From the NCBI RefSeq assembly GCF_000723405.1, contig NZ_CCAE010000001.1, forward strand, positions 186,001 through 250,000: a DNA stretch of 64,000 bases. The letters run 5' to 3'. A program made the translations under genes and the position numbers. This document shows positions 54,138 to 61,856 of this stretch, piece by piece (the stretch's first letter is position 1; every line of letters starts with the position of its first letter). The notes beneath the pieces are model-generated. The model saw only the letters and a program-made list of their open reading frames with translations. It was not told where the DNA came from and made no database searches. The DNA comes from Hydrogenophaga intermedia. Its GTDB lineage: Bacteria; Pseudomonadota; Gammaproteobacteria; Burkholderiales; Burkholderiaceae_C.

Positions 54138-54815
54138 TCAGTGTTCCCGACCCGCCTTGTCCCAGGACGATGAGGCACGCAGCAGGCGGTCGAGGTCGCG
54201 CTTGGCGCGCGCGGCGTCGATGTCGGCAGGGAAACGCATCATCCAGTGGCCCTGGGGGTCGACCACGTAGAGGTGATCCTCGAGGCGGTGGCCTGCGGCC
54301 GGTTTAAGCCATTGGGCCAGCGCCGCGGCATCGACGTGCAGCACCGTGGCCGCCGCCGTGGCCGCGCGCAGCGGCTCACGCAGCTCGGTCGCACCGGTGC
54401 GCAGCCAGACCCAGTCGAGGCGGTCCTTCTCGCGACCCAGGGTTTCGCGCAACTGGCGCTGCAGGTACAGGTGTTTCTCGCAGGCGGCATCGCAGGCGCT
54501 GTCGGCCACGCTCACCAGCAGCCACTGGCCCTGCAGCGACGCCAGCGGCACCACCCGCCCCTGCGCATCGGTGGCGTCGATCGCGGGCAGCGTCGGCTGC
54601 GAAGTGACGAGCTCGCCGTAGTTGCGCCGGCCCTCCGGCCGGATCACGTAATAGGTGAAGTAAGAGGCAATGACGGGCGCCGCGCACACGAGCAGGATGG
54701 CGAACATCTTCCAGCGGCCGCTGCGCGTGGCTGCGACGCGCTCGGCGTTGCCGCGATCGGGCGTGGGCAGGCTGTGCACCGTCAGCGTCAGGGGTTCATC
54801 GGGCGTCTGGGCCAT
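54138..54815 (-). CDS. Membrane-anchored SCO-like thiol protein of the oxidase locus
   Basis: A 225-residue protein with one N-terminal membrane helix (MFAILLVCAAPVIASYFTYY, about 37-56) and a thioredoxin-like periplasmic domain. It contains C108-x3-C112 (ADSACDAACEKHLYLQ), spaced as in SCO proteins, and a His in LEDHLYVVDPQGHWMMRFP placed like the SCO copper ligand. Similar genes sit between SURF1 and ctaA in many betaproteobacteria, but their role is undefined. A second copper or disulfide carrier for oxidase assembly is likely. Its ATG at 54815 lies 20 bases inside the SURF1 gene. Confidence 0.8.
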   Translation of the reverse strand: MAQTPDEPLTLTVHSLPTPDRGNAERVAATRSGRWKMFAILLVCAAPVIASYFTYYVIRPEGRRNYGELVTSQPTLPAIDATDAQGRVVPLASLQGQWLLVSVADSACDAACEKHLYLQRQLRETLGREKDRLDWVWLRTGATELREPLRAATAAATVLHVDAAALAQWLKPAAGHRLEDHLYVVDPQGHWMMRFPADIDAARAKRDLDRLLRASSSWDKAGREH

Positions 54816-55533
54816 GGAGGCGGGCGCGTTGGCGGCGGGGTTGAATGATCTGGAACCAGAGGTACAGGCCCGCGACCAGCGCGCACAGCGCGAACCACTG
54901 GAAGGCGTAGCCATGGTGCTTCTGCACGTCGGTGGCCGGCAGCGGCCAATGGCGGCGCAAGGGGCCTTCGTCGTCACCCGTTTGCTGCACCGATAGATCC
55001 AGCAGCGCGATACCGGTTTCCAGCCGGTAGGTGACAGGGTCGATATTTTGCCGGATGGGCCCGGTACCGGCCTCCCCGAACTGGTAAAGGCGCCCGGGGG
55101 GCGGGGCCAAGCGCCCCTGCACGGTCACCTCACCCGAGGGCGTGGCCACCTCAGGCATGCGCAGGCGGTCGTTGAAGTCGCGCGGTACCCAACCGCGCTG
55201 CACGAGCACCGCGCGGTCGCTGCCACTCAGGCGCAGCGGCGTGACCAGGAAAAACCCCACGCGACCGTCCATCTGGCGGTTGTCGAGAAAGACGTTGTGT
55301 TGCGCGAGCCAATGCCCTTGCAGCCGCACCGGCCGGTACGCGCCCGAGGCCGGGTCGGTCTGCGCGAGCAGCTCGTGGTTGTCCCAGGCGGGCAGCTGGG
55401 CGCGTGAACGGATCGACGCCTCCAGCGCGGTCTTCTGCGCCGCGCGGTCCAGTTGCCACAGACCGAGTGAGGCGGTGGCCGCCACGGTCAGCGCGGTCGC
55501 CACGCTGGCGACGATGAAACGGGAGCGGCTCAT
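54796..55533 (-). CDS. SURF1 family cytochrome oxidase assembly protein
   Basis: A 245-residue SURF1 protein with a helix at each end (FIVASVATALTVAATASLGL and YAFQWFALCALVAGLYLWF) and a periplasmic domain. Hallmarks are ASLGLWQLDRA, YRPVRLQGHWL, GRVGFFLVTPL, VLVQRGWVPRD and the final HHGYAFQWF. In characterised bacteria SURF1 assists heme A insertion into subunit I. It overlaps the next gene by 20 bases and heads the group SURF1, SCO-like, ctaA, ctaB, SCO. Confidence 0.95.
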   Translation of the reverse strand: MSRSRFIVASVATALTVAATASLGLWQLDRAAQKTALEASIRSRAQLPAWDNHELLAQTDPASGAYRPVRLQGHWLAQHNVFLDNRQMDGRVGFFLVTPLRLSGSDRAVLVQRGWVPRDFNDRLRMPEVATPSGEVTVQGRLAPPPGRLYQFGEAGTGPIRQNIDPVTYRLETGIALLDLSVQQTGDDEGPLRRHWPLPATDVQKHHGYAFQWFALCALVAGLYLWFQIIQPRRQRARLHGPDAR

Positions 55534-55631
55534 TGGCGCGCGCCTCTGGGGGGCTGCGCGGCGCTCATGCGCCGGCTCCGACGCGGTTGCGTCCGACAGT
55601 GTCTCGCGGCAGGGCCCGGATAATGCGAGCC

Positions 55632-55868
55632 ATGAAGTACTTCGTGATCGTGGCTTTCGTGGCCATCATCGGCAGCCTGGCCGCGGCGCTGGTGTTCATG
55701 ATGCGCGGCGGCGTGCACGACGACAAAGACGGTGAAGCGCCGCGCAAACGCCAGATGGCGCGCGCATTGGCGTTTCGCGTGGGCTTTTCCGTCCTGCTGT
55801 TTGTGCTGGTGCTGGTGGCGTATTTCATGGGCTGGATCCAGCCGACCGGGTTGCCGCTGGGGCGCTGA
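55632..55868 (+). CDS. DUF2909 twin transmembrane protein
   Basis: A 78-residue protein with two helices (YFVIVAFVAIIGSLAAALVF and VGFSVLLFVLVLVAYFMGW) joined by a charged loop (RGGVHDDKDGEAPRKRQ). This is the DUF2909 'twin transmembrane' family, which recurs inside betaproteobacterial oxidase loci on the opposite strand, as here. It is divergent from the SURF1 gene by 98 bases and ends at a bidirectional terminator. A role in oxidase assembly is suggested only by its location. Confidence 0.88.
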   Translation: MKYFVIVAFVAIIGSLAAALVFMMRGGVHDDKDGEAPRKRQMARALAFRVGFSVLLFVLVLVAYFMGWIQPTGLPLGR

Positions 55869-55891
55869 GTGCACCACGTGGGCATCGAAAG

Positions 55892-55917
55892 AAAAAAGCG
55901 CCTCACGGCGCTTTTTT
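55892..55917. terminator. Bidirectional intrinsic terminator
   Basis: AAAAAAGCGCC-TCAC-GGCGCTTTTTT serves the DUF2909 gene and the convergent subunit III gene. Confidence 0.92.
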
Positions 55918-55944
55918 CATGGGGCGAACGTCCCTGGTGGGGCA

Positions 55945-56826
55945 TCACATCCAGTAGACGAGGATGTACAGGCCCAGCCACACCACGTCCACGAAGTGCC
56001 AGTACCAGGCCGCGCCTTCGAAGCCGAAGTGGCGCTCGGCGGTGAAGTGGCCCTTGTGCAGGCGCAGCGTGATGAAGAACAGCATCAGCATGCCCACCAG
56101 CACGTGGAAACCGTGGAAGCCCGTGAGCATGAAGAAGGTGGAGCCGAAGATACCCGAGCTCAGCTTGAGGTTCAGGTCGGCGTAGGCGTGCGCGTATTCG
56201 TAGCCTTGCACGAACAGGAACACGAGGCCGAGCAGCACCGTGACCCACATGAACCCGATGGTCTTGGCGCGTTGGCCAGCCTGCAGGGCGTGGTGAGCGA
56301 TGGTGAGCGTGACGCCGGAGGTGAGCAGCAGCGCCGTGTTGATCGTGGGAAGCCAGAACGGGCCCATGGTCTGGAACGGCTCGACGATGCCACCCGGCGA
56401 AGCGGTGGCACCGGCCTGCATGCTGGGCCAGACAGCCGAGAAGTTGGGCCAGATGAGCGAGTTCTCGAAGCTGCCGAGGTTGGGTAGCGCGTGCGCGCGC
56501 GCCCACCACAGGGCGGTGAAGAAGGCGCCGAAGAACATCACCTCGGAGAAGATGAACCAGCTCATGCTCCAGCGGAACGAGAGGTCGATCTTGCGGCCGT
56601 ACATGCCGGTCTCGCTTTCGTGCACGGCGTCGCGGAACCACTGGAACAGCACGAACAGCCAGAACACCAGGCCGAAGGCCACGGAGTACGCGCCCCACTG
56701 CACGCCGTTGACCCATTGGCCGGCGCCAAGGATCACGAAGAAAAGGCCGATGGCGGCCATGACCGGATGGCGCGACGGCCCGGGGACGAAGTAGTACGGC
56801 GTGGAGCCATGGGATGCTGCGGACAT
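55945..56826 (-). CDS. ctaE: Cytochrome c oxidase subunit III
   Basis: A 293-residue membrane protein with seven helices. Motifs are YYFVPGPSRHPVMAAIGLF, FWLFVLFQWFRDAVHESE, SWFIFSEVMFFGAFFTALWW (with the conserved Glu), FFMLTGFHGFHVLVGMLML and the final WYWHFVDVVWLGLYILVYW. GGAG lies 10 bases upstream of ATG 56826 (MSAASHGSTPYY), which I prefer to an upstream GTG. It stabilises the proton-pumping core. The loop between helices 2 and 3 region (about 110-145) is longer than in mitochondrial subunit III, as is usual in this group. Confidence 0.97.
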   Translation of the reverse strand: MSAASHGSTPYYFVPGPSRHPVMAAIGLFFVILGAGQWVNGVQWGAYSVAFGLVFWLFVLFQWFRDAVHESETGMYGRKIDLSFRWSMSWFIFSEVMFFGAFFTALWWARAHALPNLGSFENSLIWPNFSAVWPSMQAGATASPGGIVEPFQTMGPFWLPTINTALLLTSGVTLTIAHHALQAGQRAKTIGFMWVTVLLGLVFLFVQGYEYAHAYADLNLKLSSGIFGSTFFMLTGFHGFHVLVGMLMLFFITLRLHKGHFTAERHFGFEGAAWYWHFVDVVWLGLYILVYWM

Positions 56827-56890
56827 GCTGCTCACTCCTGTTGTGCTGTCGCTGTCGATTTCAATGAATTCGTTGTTCGGGTCGCCGCCC

Positions 56891-57091
56891 TCAACCGGCG
56901 ACCCAGTTCACCAGCGCGATGAGCGCGCCGACGAAGATGAAGGCCATCACGATCCCCACCGCCACCAGATGCAGCGGATTGAGCCGTTTGATGTCCTTTT
57001 CGTACTCGGCCCGCTGACGCACGCCGAGAAAGCCCCAGAGCACGGCCTTGACCGTGCTCAGCAGAGAACCGGAACGCGAAGGCTTGGTCAT
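56891..57091 (-). CDS. DUF2970 small membrane protein
   Basis: A 66-residue protein: a basic N-terminus (TKPSRSGSLLSTVKAVLWGFLGVRQ in parts), then YEKDIKRLNPLHLVAVGIVM and a single helix (AVGIVMAFIFVGALIALVNWV). This is the DUF2970 family, nearly always between ctaG and ctaE in betaproteobacterial oxidase operons. The function is unknown; an assembly or accessory subunit is likely. The ATG at 57091 sits 5 bases after the ctaG stop. Confidence 0.9.
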   Translation of the reverse strand: MTKPSRSGSLLSTVKAVLWGFLGVRQRAEYEKDIKRLNPLHLVAVGIVMAFIFVGALIALVNWVAG

Positions 57092-57096
57092 GGCGT

Positions 57097-57696
57097 TCAC
57101 GCGCCACCCTGCGCCGATGCGGCAGGGGCCAAGGCGGCCGACTCGGGGGCCGGCGGCGTCTTGCCACCCACCTCGAAGAAGGTGTACGACAACGTGATCG
57201 TGTGGACGTCCTTGGGCAGGCGCGGGTCGATCACGAAGGCCACCGGCCACTCCTTCTTCTCACCAGCCGCGAGCGTGTACTGCGTGAAGCAGAAGCACTC
57301 GAGCTTGTTGAAGTGCGCCGCCGACTGTTTGGGGGCGTAGCTGGGAATGGCCTGCGCGGCCATGCTGCGGTTCTGGATGTTCTGGAACTCGTACATCACC
57401 GTGGTGAGCTCGCCGGGATGAACCTGGAGCGAACGCACCGCGGGCTTGAAGTGCCAGGGGCCGCGCACGTTGGTGTCGAACTCGACCGTGATGGTGCGGC
57501 TGAGGTCCACCTGCGTATTGGCGGGCAGCTTGGCCGCGCCGGGGATGCGCGTTTCCGACACCGCCAGCACGTTGATGCCCAGCGCGTCGCAGATGTGGCG
57601 GTAAATGGGCACCAGCGCGTAGCCGAACGCGAACATGCCCAGCGCGATCACGCAGAGCTTGCCCACGATCTTGAGGTTTTCCTGGCGCAGACCCAT
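57097..57696 (-). CDS. ctaG: Cytochrome c oxidase assembly protein CtaG/Cox11
   Basis: A 199-residue protein with one N-terminal helix (IVGKLCVIALGMFAFGYALV) and a periplasmic copper-binding domain. The CFCF copper motif appears as KLECFCFTQYTL, preceded by the conserved AHFNKL and followed by PVAFVIDPRLP. Cox11 delivers copper to the CuB site of subunit I. Position between subunits I and III matches the standard betaproteobacterial operon. The C-terminal Ala/Pro-rich tail (GGKTPPAPESAAL...) is variable. Confidence 0.96.
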   Translation of the reverse strand: MGLRQENLKIVGKLCVIALGMFAFGYALVPIYRHICDALGINVLAVSETRIPGAAKLPANTQVDLSRTITVEFDTNVRGPWHFKPAVRSLQVHPGELTTVMYEFQNIQNRSMAAQAIPSYAPKQSAAHFNKLECFCFTQYTLAAGEKKEWPVAFVIDPRLPKDVHTITLSYTFFEVGGKTPPAPESAALAPAASAQGGA

Positions 57697-57712
57697 AGCC
57701 GGCTCCGACCCT

Positions 57713-57823
57713 TCAGCCGTTCAAAAGAACAAACTTGGCGACGAAGCCAAAGAAGAACACCGCCGCCACGGAGGCCAGGATCAGGCCCAGGCGGACGTTG
57801 CTCTTTTTCTGTTCAGGCGTCAT
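57713..57823 (-). CDS. Cytochrome oxidase small assembly protein (36 residues)
   Basis: A very short gene encoding MTPEQKKSNVRLGLILAS followed by VAAVFFFGFVAKFVLLNG: a charged N-terminus and one membrane helix. It lies 19 bases after subunit I and 16 bases before ctaG, on the same strand. The MTPEQKKxNxRLGLILxS pattern is what I recall for the 'cytochrome oxidase small assembly protein' of Burkholderiales. It is easily missed by gene callers. It probably binds subunit I during metal insertion, but no role has been shown here. Confidence 0.85.
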   Translation of the reverse strand: MTPEQKKSNVRLGLILASVAAVFFFGFVAKFVLLNG

Positions 57824-57842
57824 GGCTTGGCGTGCCCGGTGT

Positions 57843-59468
57843 TCAGCCGATCACCTTGGTGGCGGTGGCGTCGAGCTTGGGCGGGTTCTCGAAGGTGTGG
57901 AACGGCGCCGGTGACGGCACTTCCCACTCCAGACCTTCGGCCGCTTCCCAGGGCTTCTGCGAGGCCTTCTCGCCCTTGCCCTGCATGGCGGGGAGCACAA
58001 CGGCGATGAAGAAGTACACCTGCGCGAGACCGAAGCCGAAGGCGCCGATGGACGCGATCATGTTGAAGTCCGCGAACTGCATCGGGTAGTCAGCGTAGCG
58101 GCGGGGCATGCCGGCCAGGCCCAGGAAGTGCATCGGGAAGAAGGTGACGTTGAACGAAATCATCGACCACCAGAAGTGAATCTTGCCGCGCGTTTCGCTG
58201 TACATCACGCCCGTCCACTTGGGCAGCCAGTAGTAGATGCCGGCGAACATGGCGAACAGCGAGCCGGCCACCAGCACGTAGTGGAAGTGCGCCACCACGT
58301 AGTAGGTGTCCTGCATCTGGATGTCGATCGGCGCGACCGACAGGATCAGGCCGGTGAACCCGCCCATGGTGAACACGAAGATGAAGCCCACGGCCCACAG
58401 CATCGGGGTCTCGAAGGTCATCTCACCCTTCCACATGGTCGCGATCCAGTTGAAGATCTTCACGCCCGTGGGCACCGCGATCAGCATCGTGGAGTACATG
58501 AAGAAGAGCTGGCCCGTCACCGGCATGCCGGTGGTGAACATGTGGTGCGCCCACACGACGAAGGACAGGATGGCGATGGAACCCGTGGCGTAGACCATGG
58601 AGGCGTAGCCGAACAGCTTCTTGCGCGCGAAGGCGGGCACCACCTGGCTCACGATGCCGAAGGCCGGCAGGATCATGATGTAGACCTCGGGGTGGCCGAA
58701 GAACCAGAAGATGTGCTGGTACATCACCGGGTCGCCGCCGCCAGCGGGGTTGAAGAAGCTGGTGCCGAAGTGGCGGTCGGTCAGCGTCATGGTGATGGCG
58801 CCGGCCAGCACGGGCATCACGGCGATCAGCAGGTAGGCGGTGATGAGCCAGGTCCAGCAGAACATGGACATCTTCATCAGCGTCATGCCGGGCGCGCGCA
58901 TGTTCAGGATGGTCACGATGATGTTGATCGAGCCCATGATCGACGAGGCGCCCATGATGTGCATCGCGAAGATGCCGGCGTCCATCGACGGGCCCATCTG
59001 CAGCGTCAGCGGCGCGTAGAGCGTCCAGCCCGCGGCGGGCGCGCCACCGGGCATGAAGAACGAGCCCACGAGCATGAGGGCCGCGGGAATCAGCAGCCAG
59101 AAGCTGAGGTTGTTCATCCGCGCGAAGGCCATGTCGGACGCGCCGATCTGCAGCGGGATCATCCAGTTCGCGAAGCCCACGAAGGCCGGCATGATGGCGC
59201 CGAACACCATGATCAGGCCGTGCATGGTGGTGAGCTGGTTGAACAGCTCGGGGTTCACCAGTTGCAGACCGGGCTGGAACAGCTCGGCGCGGATGCCCAG
59301 GGCGAGAACGCCCCCGACCATCAGCATGGTGAACGAAAACAGCAGGTACAGGGTACCGATGTCCTTGTGGTTGGTGGCGAACACCCAGCGGCGCCAGCCC
59401 GTGGGGGCATGGTGGTCGTGGTCGTGGTCGTGGCCGTGCGCGTCGTGGTGGTCAAGCACTGCACTCAT
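57843..59468 (-). CDS. ctaD: Cytochrome c oxidase subunit I (aa3 type)
   Basis: A 541-residue catalytic subunit with 12 helices. An unusual His/Asp-rich N-terminus (LDHHDAHGHDHDHDHHAP) precedes the core. Core motifs are the heme a His in MTTMHGLIMVFGAIMPAF-type sequence (TTMHGLIMVF), WTWLITAYLLIAVMPVLAGA, the CuB/Tyr cross-link region WFFGHPEVYIMILPAFGI, and the heme a3 region YYVVAHFHYVLVAGSLF. The D- and K-channel regions look intact. It oxidises cytochrome c and reduces oxygen to water while pumping protons. Confidence 0.98.
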   Translation of the reverse strand: MSAVLDHHDAHGHDHDHDHHAPTGWRRWVFATNHKDIGTLYLLFSFTMLMVGGVLALGIRAELFQPGLQLVNPELFNQLTTMHGLIMVFGAIMPAFVGFANWMIPLQIGASDMAFARMNNLSFWLLIPAALMLVGSFFMPGGAPAAGWTLYAPLTLQMGPSMDAGIFAMHIMGASSIMGSINIIVTILNMRAPGMTLMKMSMFCWTWLITAYLLIAVMPVLAGAITMTLTDRHFGTSFFNPAGGGDPVMYQHIFWFFGHPEVYIMILPAFGIVSQVVPAFARKKLFGYASMVYATGSIAILSFVVWAHHMFTTGMPVTGQLFFMYSTMLIAVPTGVKIFNWIATMWKGEMTFETPMLWAVGFIFVFTMGGFTGLILSVAPIDIQMQDTYYVVAHFHYVLVAGSLFAMFAGIYYWLPKWTGVMYSETRGKIHFWWSMISFNVTFFPMHFLGLAGMPRRYADYPMQFADFNMIASIGAFGFGLAQVYFFIAVVLPAMQGKGEKASQKPWEAAEGLEWEVPSPAPFHTFENPPKLDATATKVIG

Positions 59469-59507
59469 GTCTGTTCCTCAGGTTCTCGATCTCGATGCGC
59501 GGGCGGA

Positions 59508-60701
59508 TCACTTACGCGCGGCCTGCACTTCGGCGGGCTGCACGATCTGCTCGGTCTTGTTGCTCCAACTGTTCTTGGCGTAGGTCATCACTGCCGCCAG
59601 TTCGGTATCGGACAGCTGCTTCCACGCTGGCATTGCACCGTTGTTCTGGCCATTGAGCAGCACGTGGGTCATCTTGCCCTTGTCGGCGTCGAGCACCACG
59701 GGCGAGCCGTCCAGCGCTTTGATGGGACCGGCGCCCTTGCCGTTGGCCTGGTGGCAGGCAGCGCAATTGGCGGCATACACGGATTCGCCGCGCTTGACAA
59801 GGTCGGCCAGCGTCCACACTTTGCTCGGATCGTCGGCGGCGGCCGCAATGGCCTTGTACTTCTCGCCCACCCAGGCGGTGTATTCCTCGGCCGACACCAC
59901 CTTCACGTGGATCGGCATGTAAGCGTGTTCCTTGCCGCACAGCTCGGCGCACTGGCCGTAGAAATCGCCGGTTTTCTCGGCGCGGAACCAGGTGTCGCGC
60001 ACGAAGCCGGGGATGGCGTCCTGCTTGACGCCGAAGGCCGGCACCATCCAGGCGTGGATCACGTCGTTGGCGGTGGTGATGATGCGGATCTTCTTGCCCA
60101 CGGGCACCACGAGCGGGTTGTCCACCTTGAGCAGGTAGTCGTCGGTGGCCTCGGGCTTGCCGCTGTTGGACATGACGCGGTGCGAGGTGTCGAGCGTGGA
60201 GAGGAAGTCGATGCCCTCGCCTTCGCCTTTGATGTACTCGTAGCCCCACTTCCACTGCATGCCCACCGCCTTGATGGTGAGGTCGGCGTTGGTGGTGTCC
60301 TTCTGCGCGACCAACACCTTCGTGGCGGGCAACGCCATGCCGATGACGATCAGCAGGGGGACGATGGTCCAGCCCAGTTCCACCCAGATCGGCTCTGGCA
60401 GCGCCTGAGACTTGTGGCCCACCGATTTGCGGTGCTTGACGATCGAATAGAACATGACGCCGAAGACGATCACGAAGATCACGGCGCAGATGCCCATCAT
60501 GAACCAGTGCAGCCAATGCTGCTCCTCGGCGATCTTGGTGACTGGCGGCGCAAAGTTGAGCTGGTTGACCGCGGGCCCGCCCGGCAGATCATTGACCTTT
60601 TGAGCGGCCACCGAGGTCCAGACCCCGGCGCTCAGCAGTGCCAGTCCCGCCGCGTTGCGCGCTGCACGTAGGGCTTGCAGCGTCTTCGTCGTCTTACTCA
60701 C
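59508..60701 (-). CDS. ctaC: Cytochrome c oxidase subunit II fused to cytochrome c
   Basis: A 397-residue protein with a signal peptide, two helices (WFMMGICAVIFVIVFGVMFY; IWVELGWTIVPLLIVIGMAL) and the CuA domain (about 130-280). CuA ligands are in DVIHAWMVPAFGVK and QCAELCGKEHAYMP. A C-terminal cytochrome c domain follows (SVYAANCAACHQANGKG with CxxCH; Met ligand probably in GAMPAWKQL). This makes a caa3-like oxidase. The start is taken as GTG 60701 (VSKTTKTLQAL) with GAGG 8 bases upstream; no ATG fits a signal peptide as well. Confidence 0.95.
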   Translation of the reverse strand: MSKTTKTLQALRAARNAAGLALLSAGVWTSVAAQKVNDLPGGPAVNQLNFAPPVTKIAEEQHWLHWFMMGICAVIFVIVFGVMFYSIVKHRKSVGHKSQALPEPIWVELGWTIVPLLIVIGMALPATKVLVAQKDTTNADLTIKAVGMQWKWGYEYIKGEGEGIDFLSTLDTSHRVMSNSGKPEATDDYLLKVDNPLVVPVGKKIRIITTANDVIHAWMVPAFGVKQDAIPGFVRDTWFRAEKTGDFYGQCAELCGKEHAYMPIHVKVVSAEEYTAWVGEKYKAIAAAADDPSKVWTLADLVKRGESVYAANCAACHQANGKGAGPIKALDGSPVVLDADKGKMTHVLLNGQNNGAMPAWKQLSDTELAAVMTYAKNSWSNKTEQIVQPAEVQAARK

Positions 60702-60801
60702 TTGTTGCGCCTCAAATAGAAATATCGACTGAGCCAGAATGACGCACCATCCGAAGGCGACGCGCCGGCACAGGGAAATGCCCATCGACTCAAACCGCGG
60801 G

Positions 60802-60807
60802 ATTGTA
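60802..60807 (-). promoter_or_regulatory. Candidate -10 element of the oxidase operon
   Basis: On the minus strand GGCTACAATCC supplies TACAAT about 100 bases before the ctaC start. The 180-base gap upstream of ctaC holds no gene. No good -35 is seen, so activation may be needed. Confidence 0.45.
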
Positions 60808-60881
60808 GCCGCCGCCATAGGGCCGCCATGCGGCAAGCCGCGAGCCCCACTCGGGTTCTGTCGGGCGCCCGGGCGCGCGGC

Positions 60882-61820
60882 TCAGCCACGGCGCTGGCGC
60901 AACTGATTGCGCAGCGCGTCCAGCGGCACCGTGGTGGCGTCGCCCCGCGCGGGCCGGGGCGCGGCCTTGAAGGCGTGTCCGTAGACGATCTCGATGGTCA
61001 GACGCAGGCGGCCATCGGCCGCGCGCGAGCCGTGAGCCTCGATCGCCGCCAGCATGCGCTCGTACCAGGCACGGCCCCGACAGGCCGCGAATCGACCGAC
61101 CGACAGGTTGCGCCCGAAACCCCGCAGTTCCTCGACGAGGCCCGCCGCGCTGCCATAAGTCAATTCCAGCCGCTCCATGTCCATCACGGGCTCGGCGAAA
61201 CCGCCGTGCACGAGCATGTCACCCCAGTCGTGCATGTCGGTGAAGTCGTGCGCCGGCGCGGGCCAGCCCTCGGCGGCCCAGACGGCGCGCAACTCCCGCA
61301 GGCTGTCCGGCCCCAGGCAGGCGAACATCAGGAAACCGCCGGTGGCGATGTGCGAGTGCCAGCGGGCGATCAGGCGTTGCGGCTGCGGCTCCGCGTGCAG
61401 GCCCATGTTGGCCCAGAGCATCTGCACCGGGCGCTGCGGATCGGCGGTGAGCGCCTCCACCCAGCGCGAGCGTCGCAGGGGGTTCCACGAGCGGGGCGCG
61501 GGCTCCCGCGTGGCCGCCAGCGTGCCCGCCAGGTCGTGAGACCATACCTGACATTCGGCCTGCGGCAAGGCCGCGCGCAGCCGCGCATGCGCTTGCAGAC
61601 CGCCGAGCACGGGCTCCCAATGCAACCAACTGGTGGGTGGCTCGCGAAACCATTGCAAGCGCTCCAGCATGCGGCCCGCCACCTCTTCGTGCAGCCACGG
61701 GCTGCCCTGGCGCGGCAGGCCCTGCCAGCGAGCGCAGGCCACGGCGTCGAGGCCGGGAACGGCATCGGAGGTGTCGGAAGGGGAAGAATTCAAGGCGGTG
61801 GGCCGGCACGAACCGGCCAC
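60882..61820 (-). CDS. BioC-like methyltransferase-fold protein
   Basis: A 312-residue protein similar to malonyl-ACP O-methyltransferase (BioC) in its C-terminal half: VQMLWANMGLHAEPQPQRLI, ATGGFLMFACLGPDSLRELRAVW (in parts), HDFTDMHDWGDMLVHGGFAEPVMDMERLE and ELRGFGRNLS. The usual SAM motif I (V-L-D-L-G-x-G-x-G) is not recognisable; the region reads SWLHWEPVLGGLQAHARLR. It may have lost SAM binding or bind it differently. The start is probably GTG 61820. It is divergent from comF by 36 bases. Confidence 0.78.
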   Translation of the reverse strand: MAGSCRPTALNSSPSDTSDAVPGLDAVACARWQGLPRQGSPWLHEEVAGRMLERLQWFREPPTSWLHWEPVLGGLQAHARLRAALPQAECQVWSHDLAGTLAATREPAPRSWNPLRRSRWVEALTADPQRPVQMLWANMGLHAEPQPQRLIARWHSHIATGGFLMFACLGPDSLRELRAVWAAEGWPAPAHDFTDMHDWGDMLVHGGFAEPVMDMERLELTYGSAAGLVEELRGFGRNLSVGRFAACRGRAWYERMLAAIEAHGSRAADGRLRLTIEIVYGHAFKAAPRPARGDATTVPLDALRNQLRQRRG

Positions 61821-61842
61821 GGTATCGACAGAGATCGCTCAG

Positions 61843-61848
61843 TATATT
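61843..61848 (+). promoter_or_regulatory. Candidate -10 element giving a leaderless comF transcript
   Basis: TATATT in the 36-base gap between the divergent BioC-like gene and comF lies 8 bases before the comF ATG. Transcription would start at or next to the start codon. There is no Shine-Dalgarno sequence. Confidence 0.45.
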
Positions 61849-61856
61849 GAGCCCGC

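Noticed and set aside
58128..60671. 847-residue plus-strand frame opposite the oxidase subunits
   Set aside because: It is extremely His-rich, with no family resemblance, and lies opposite two unmistakable oxidase genes.
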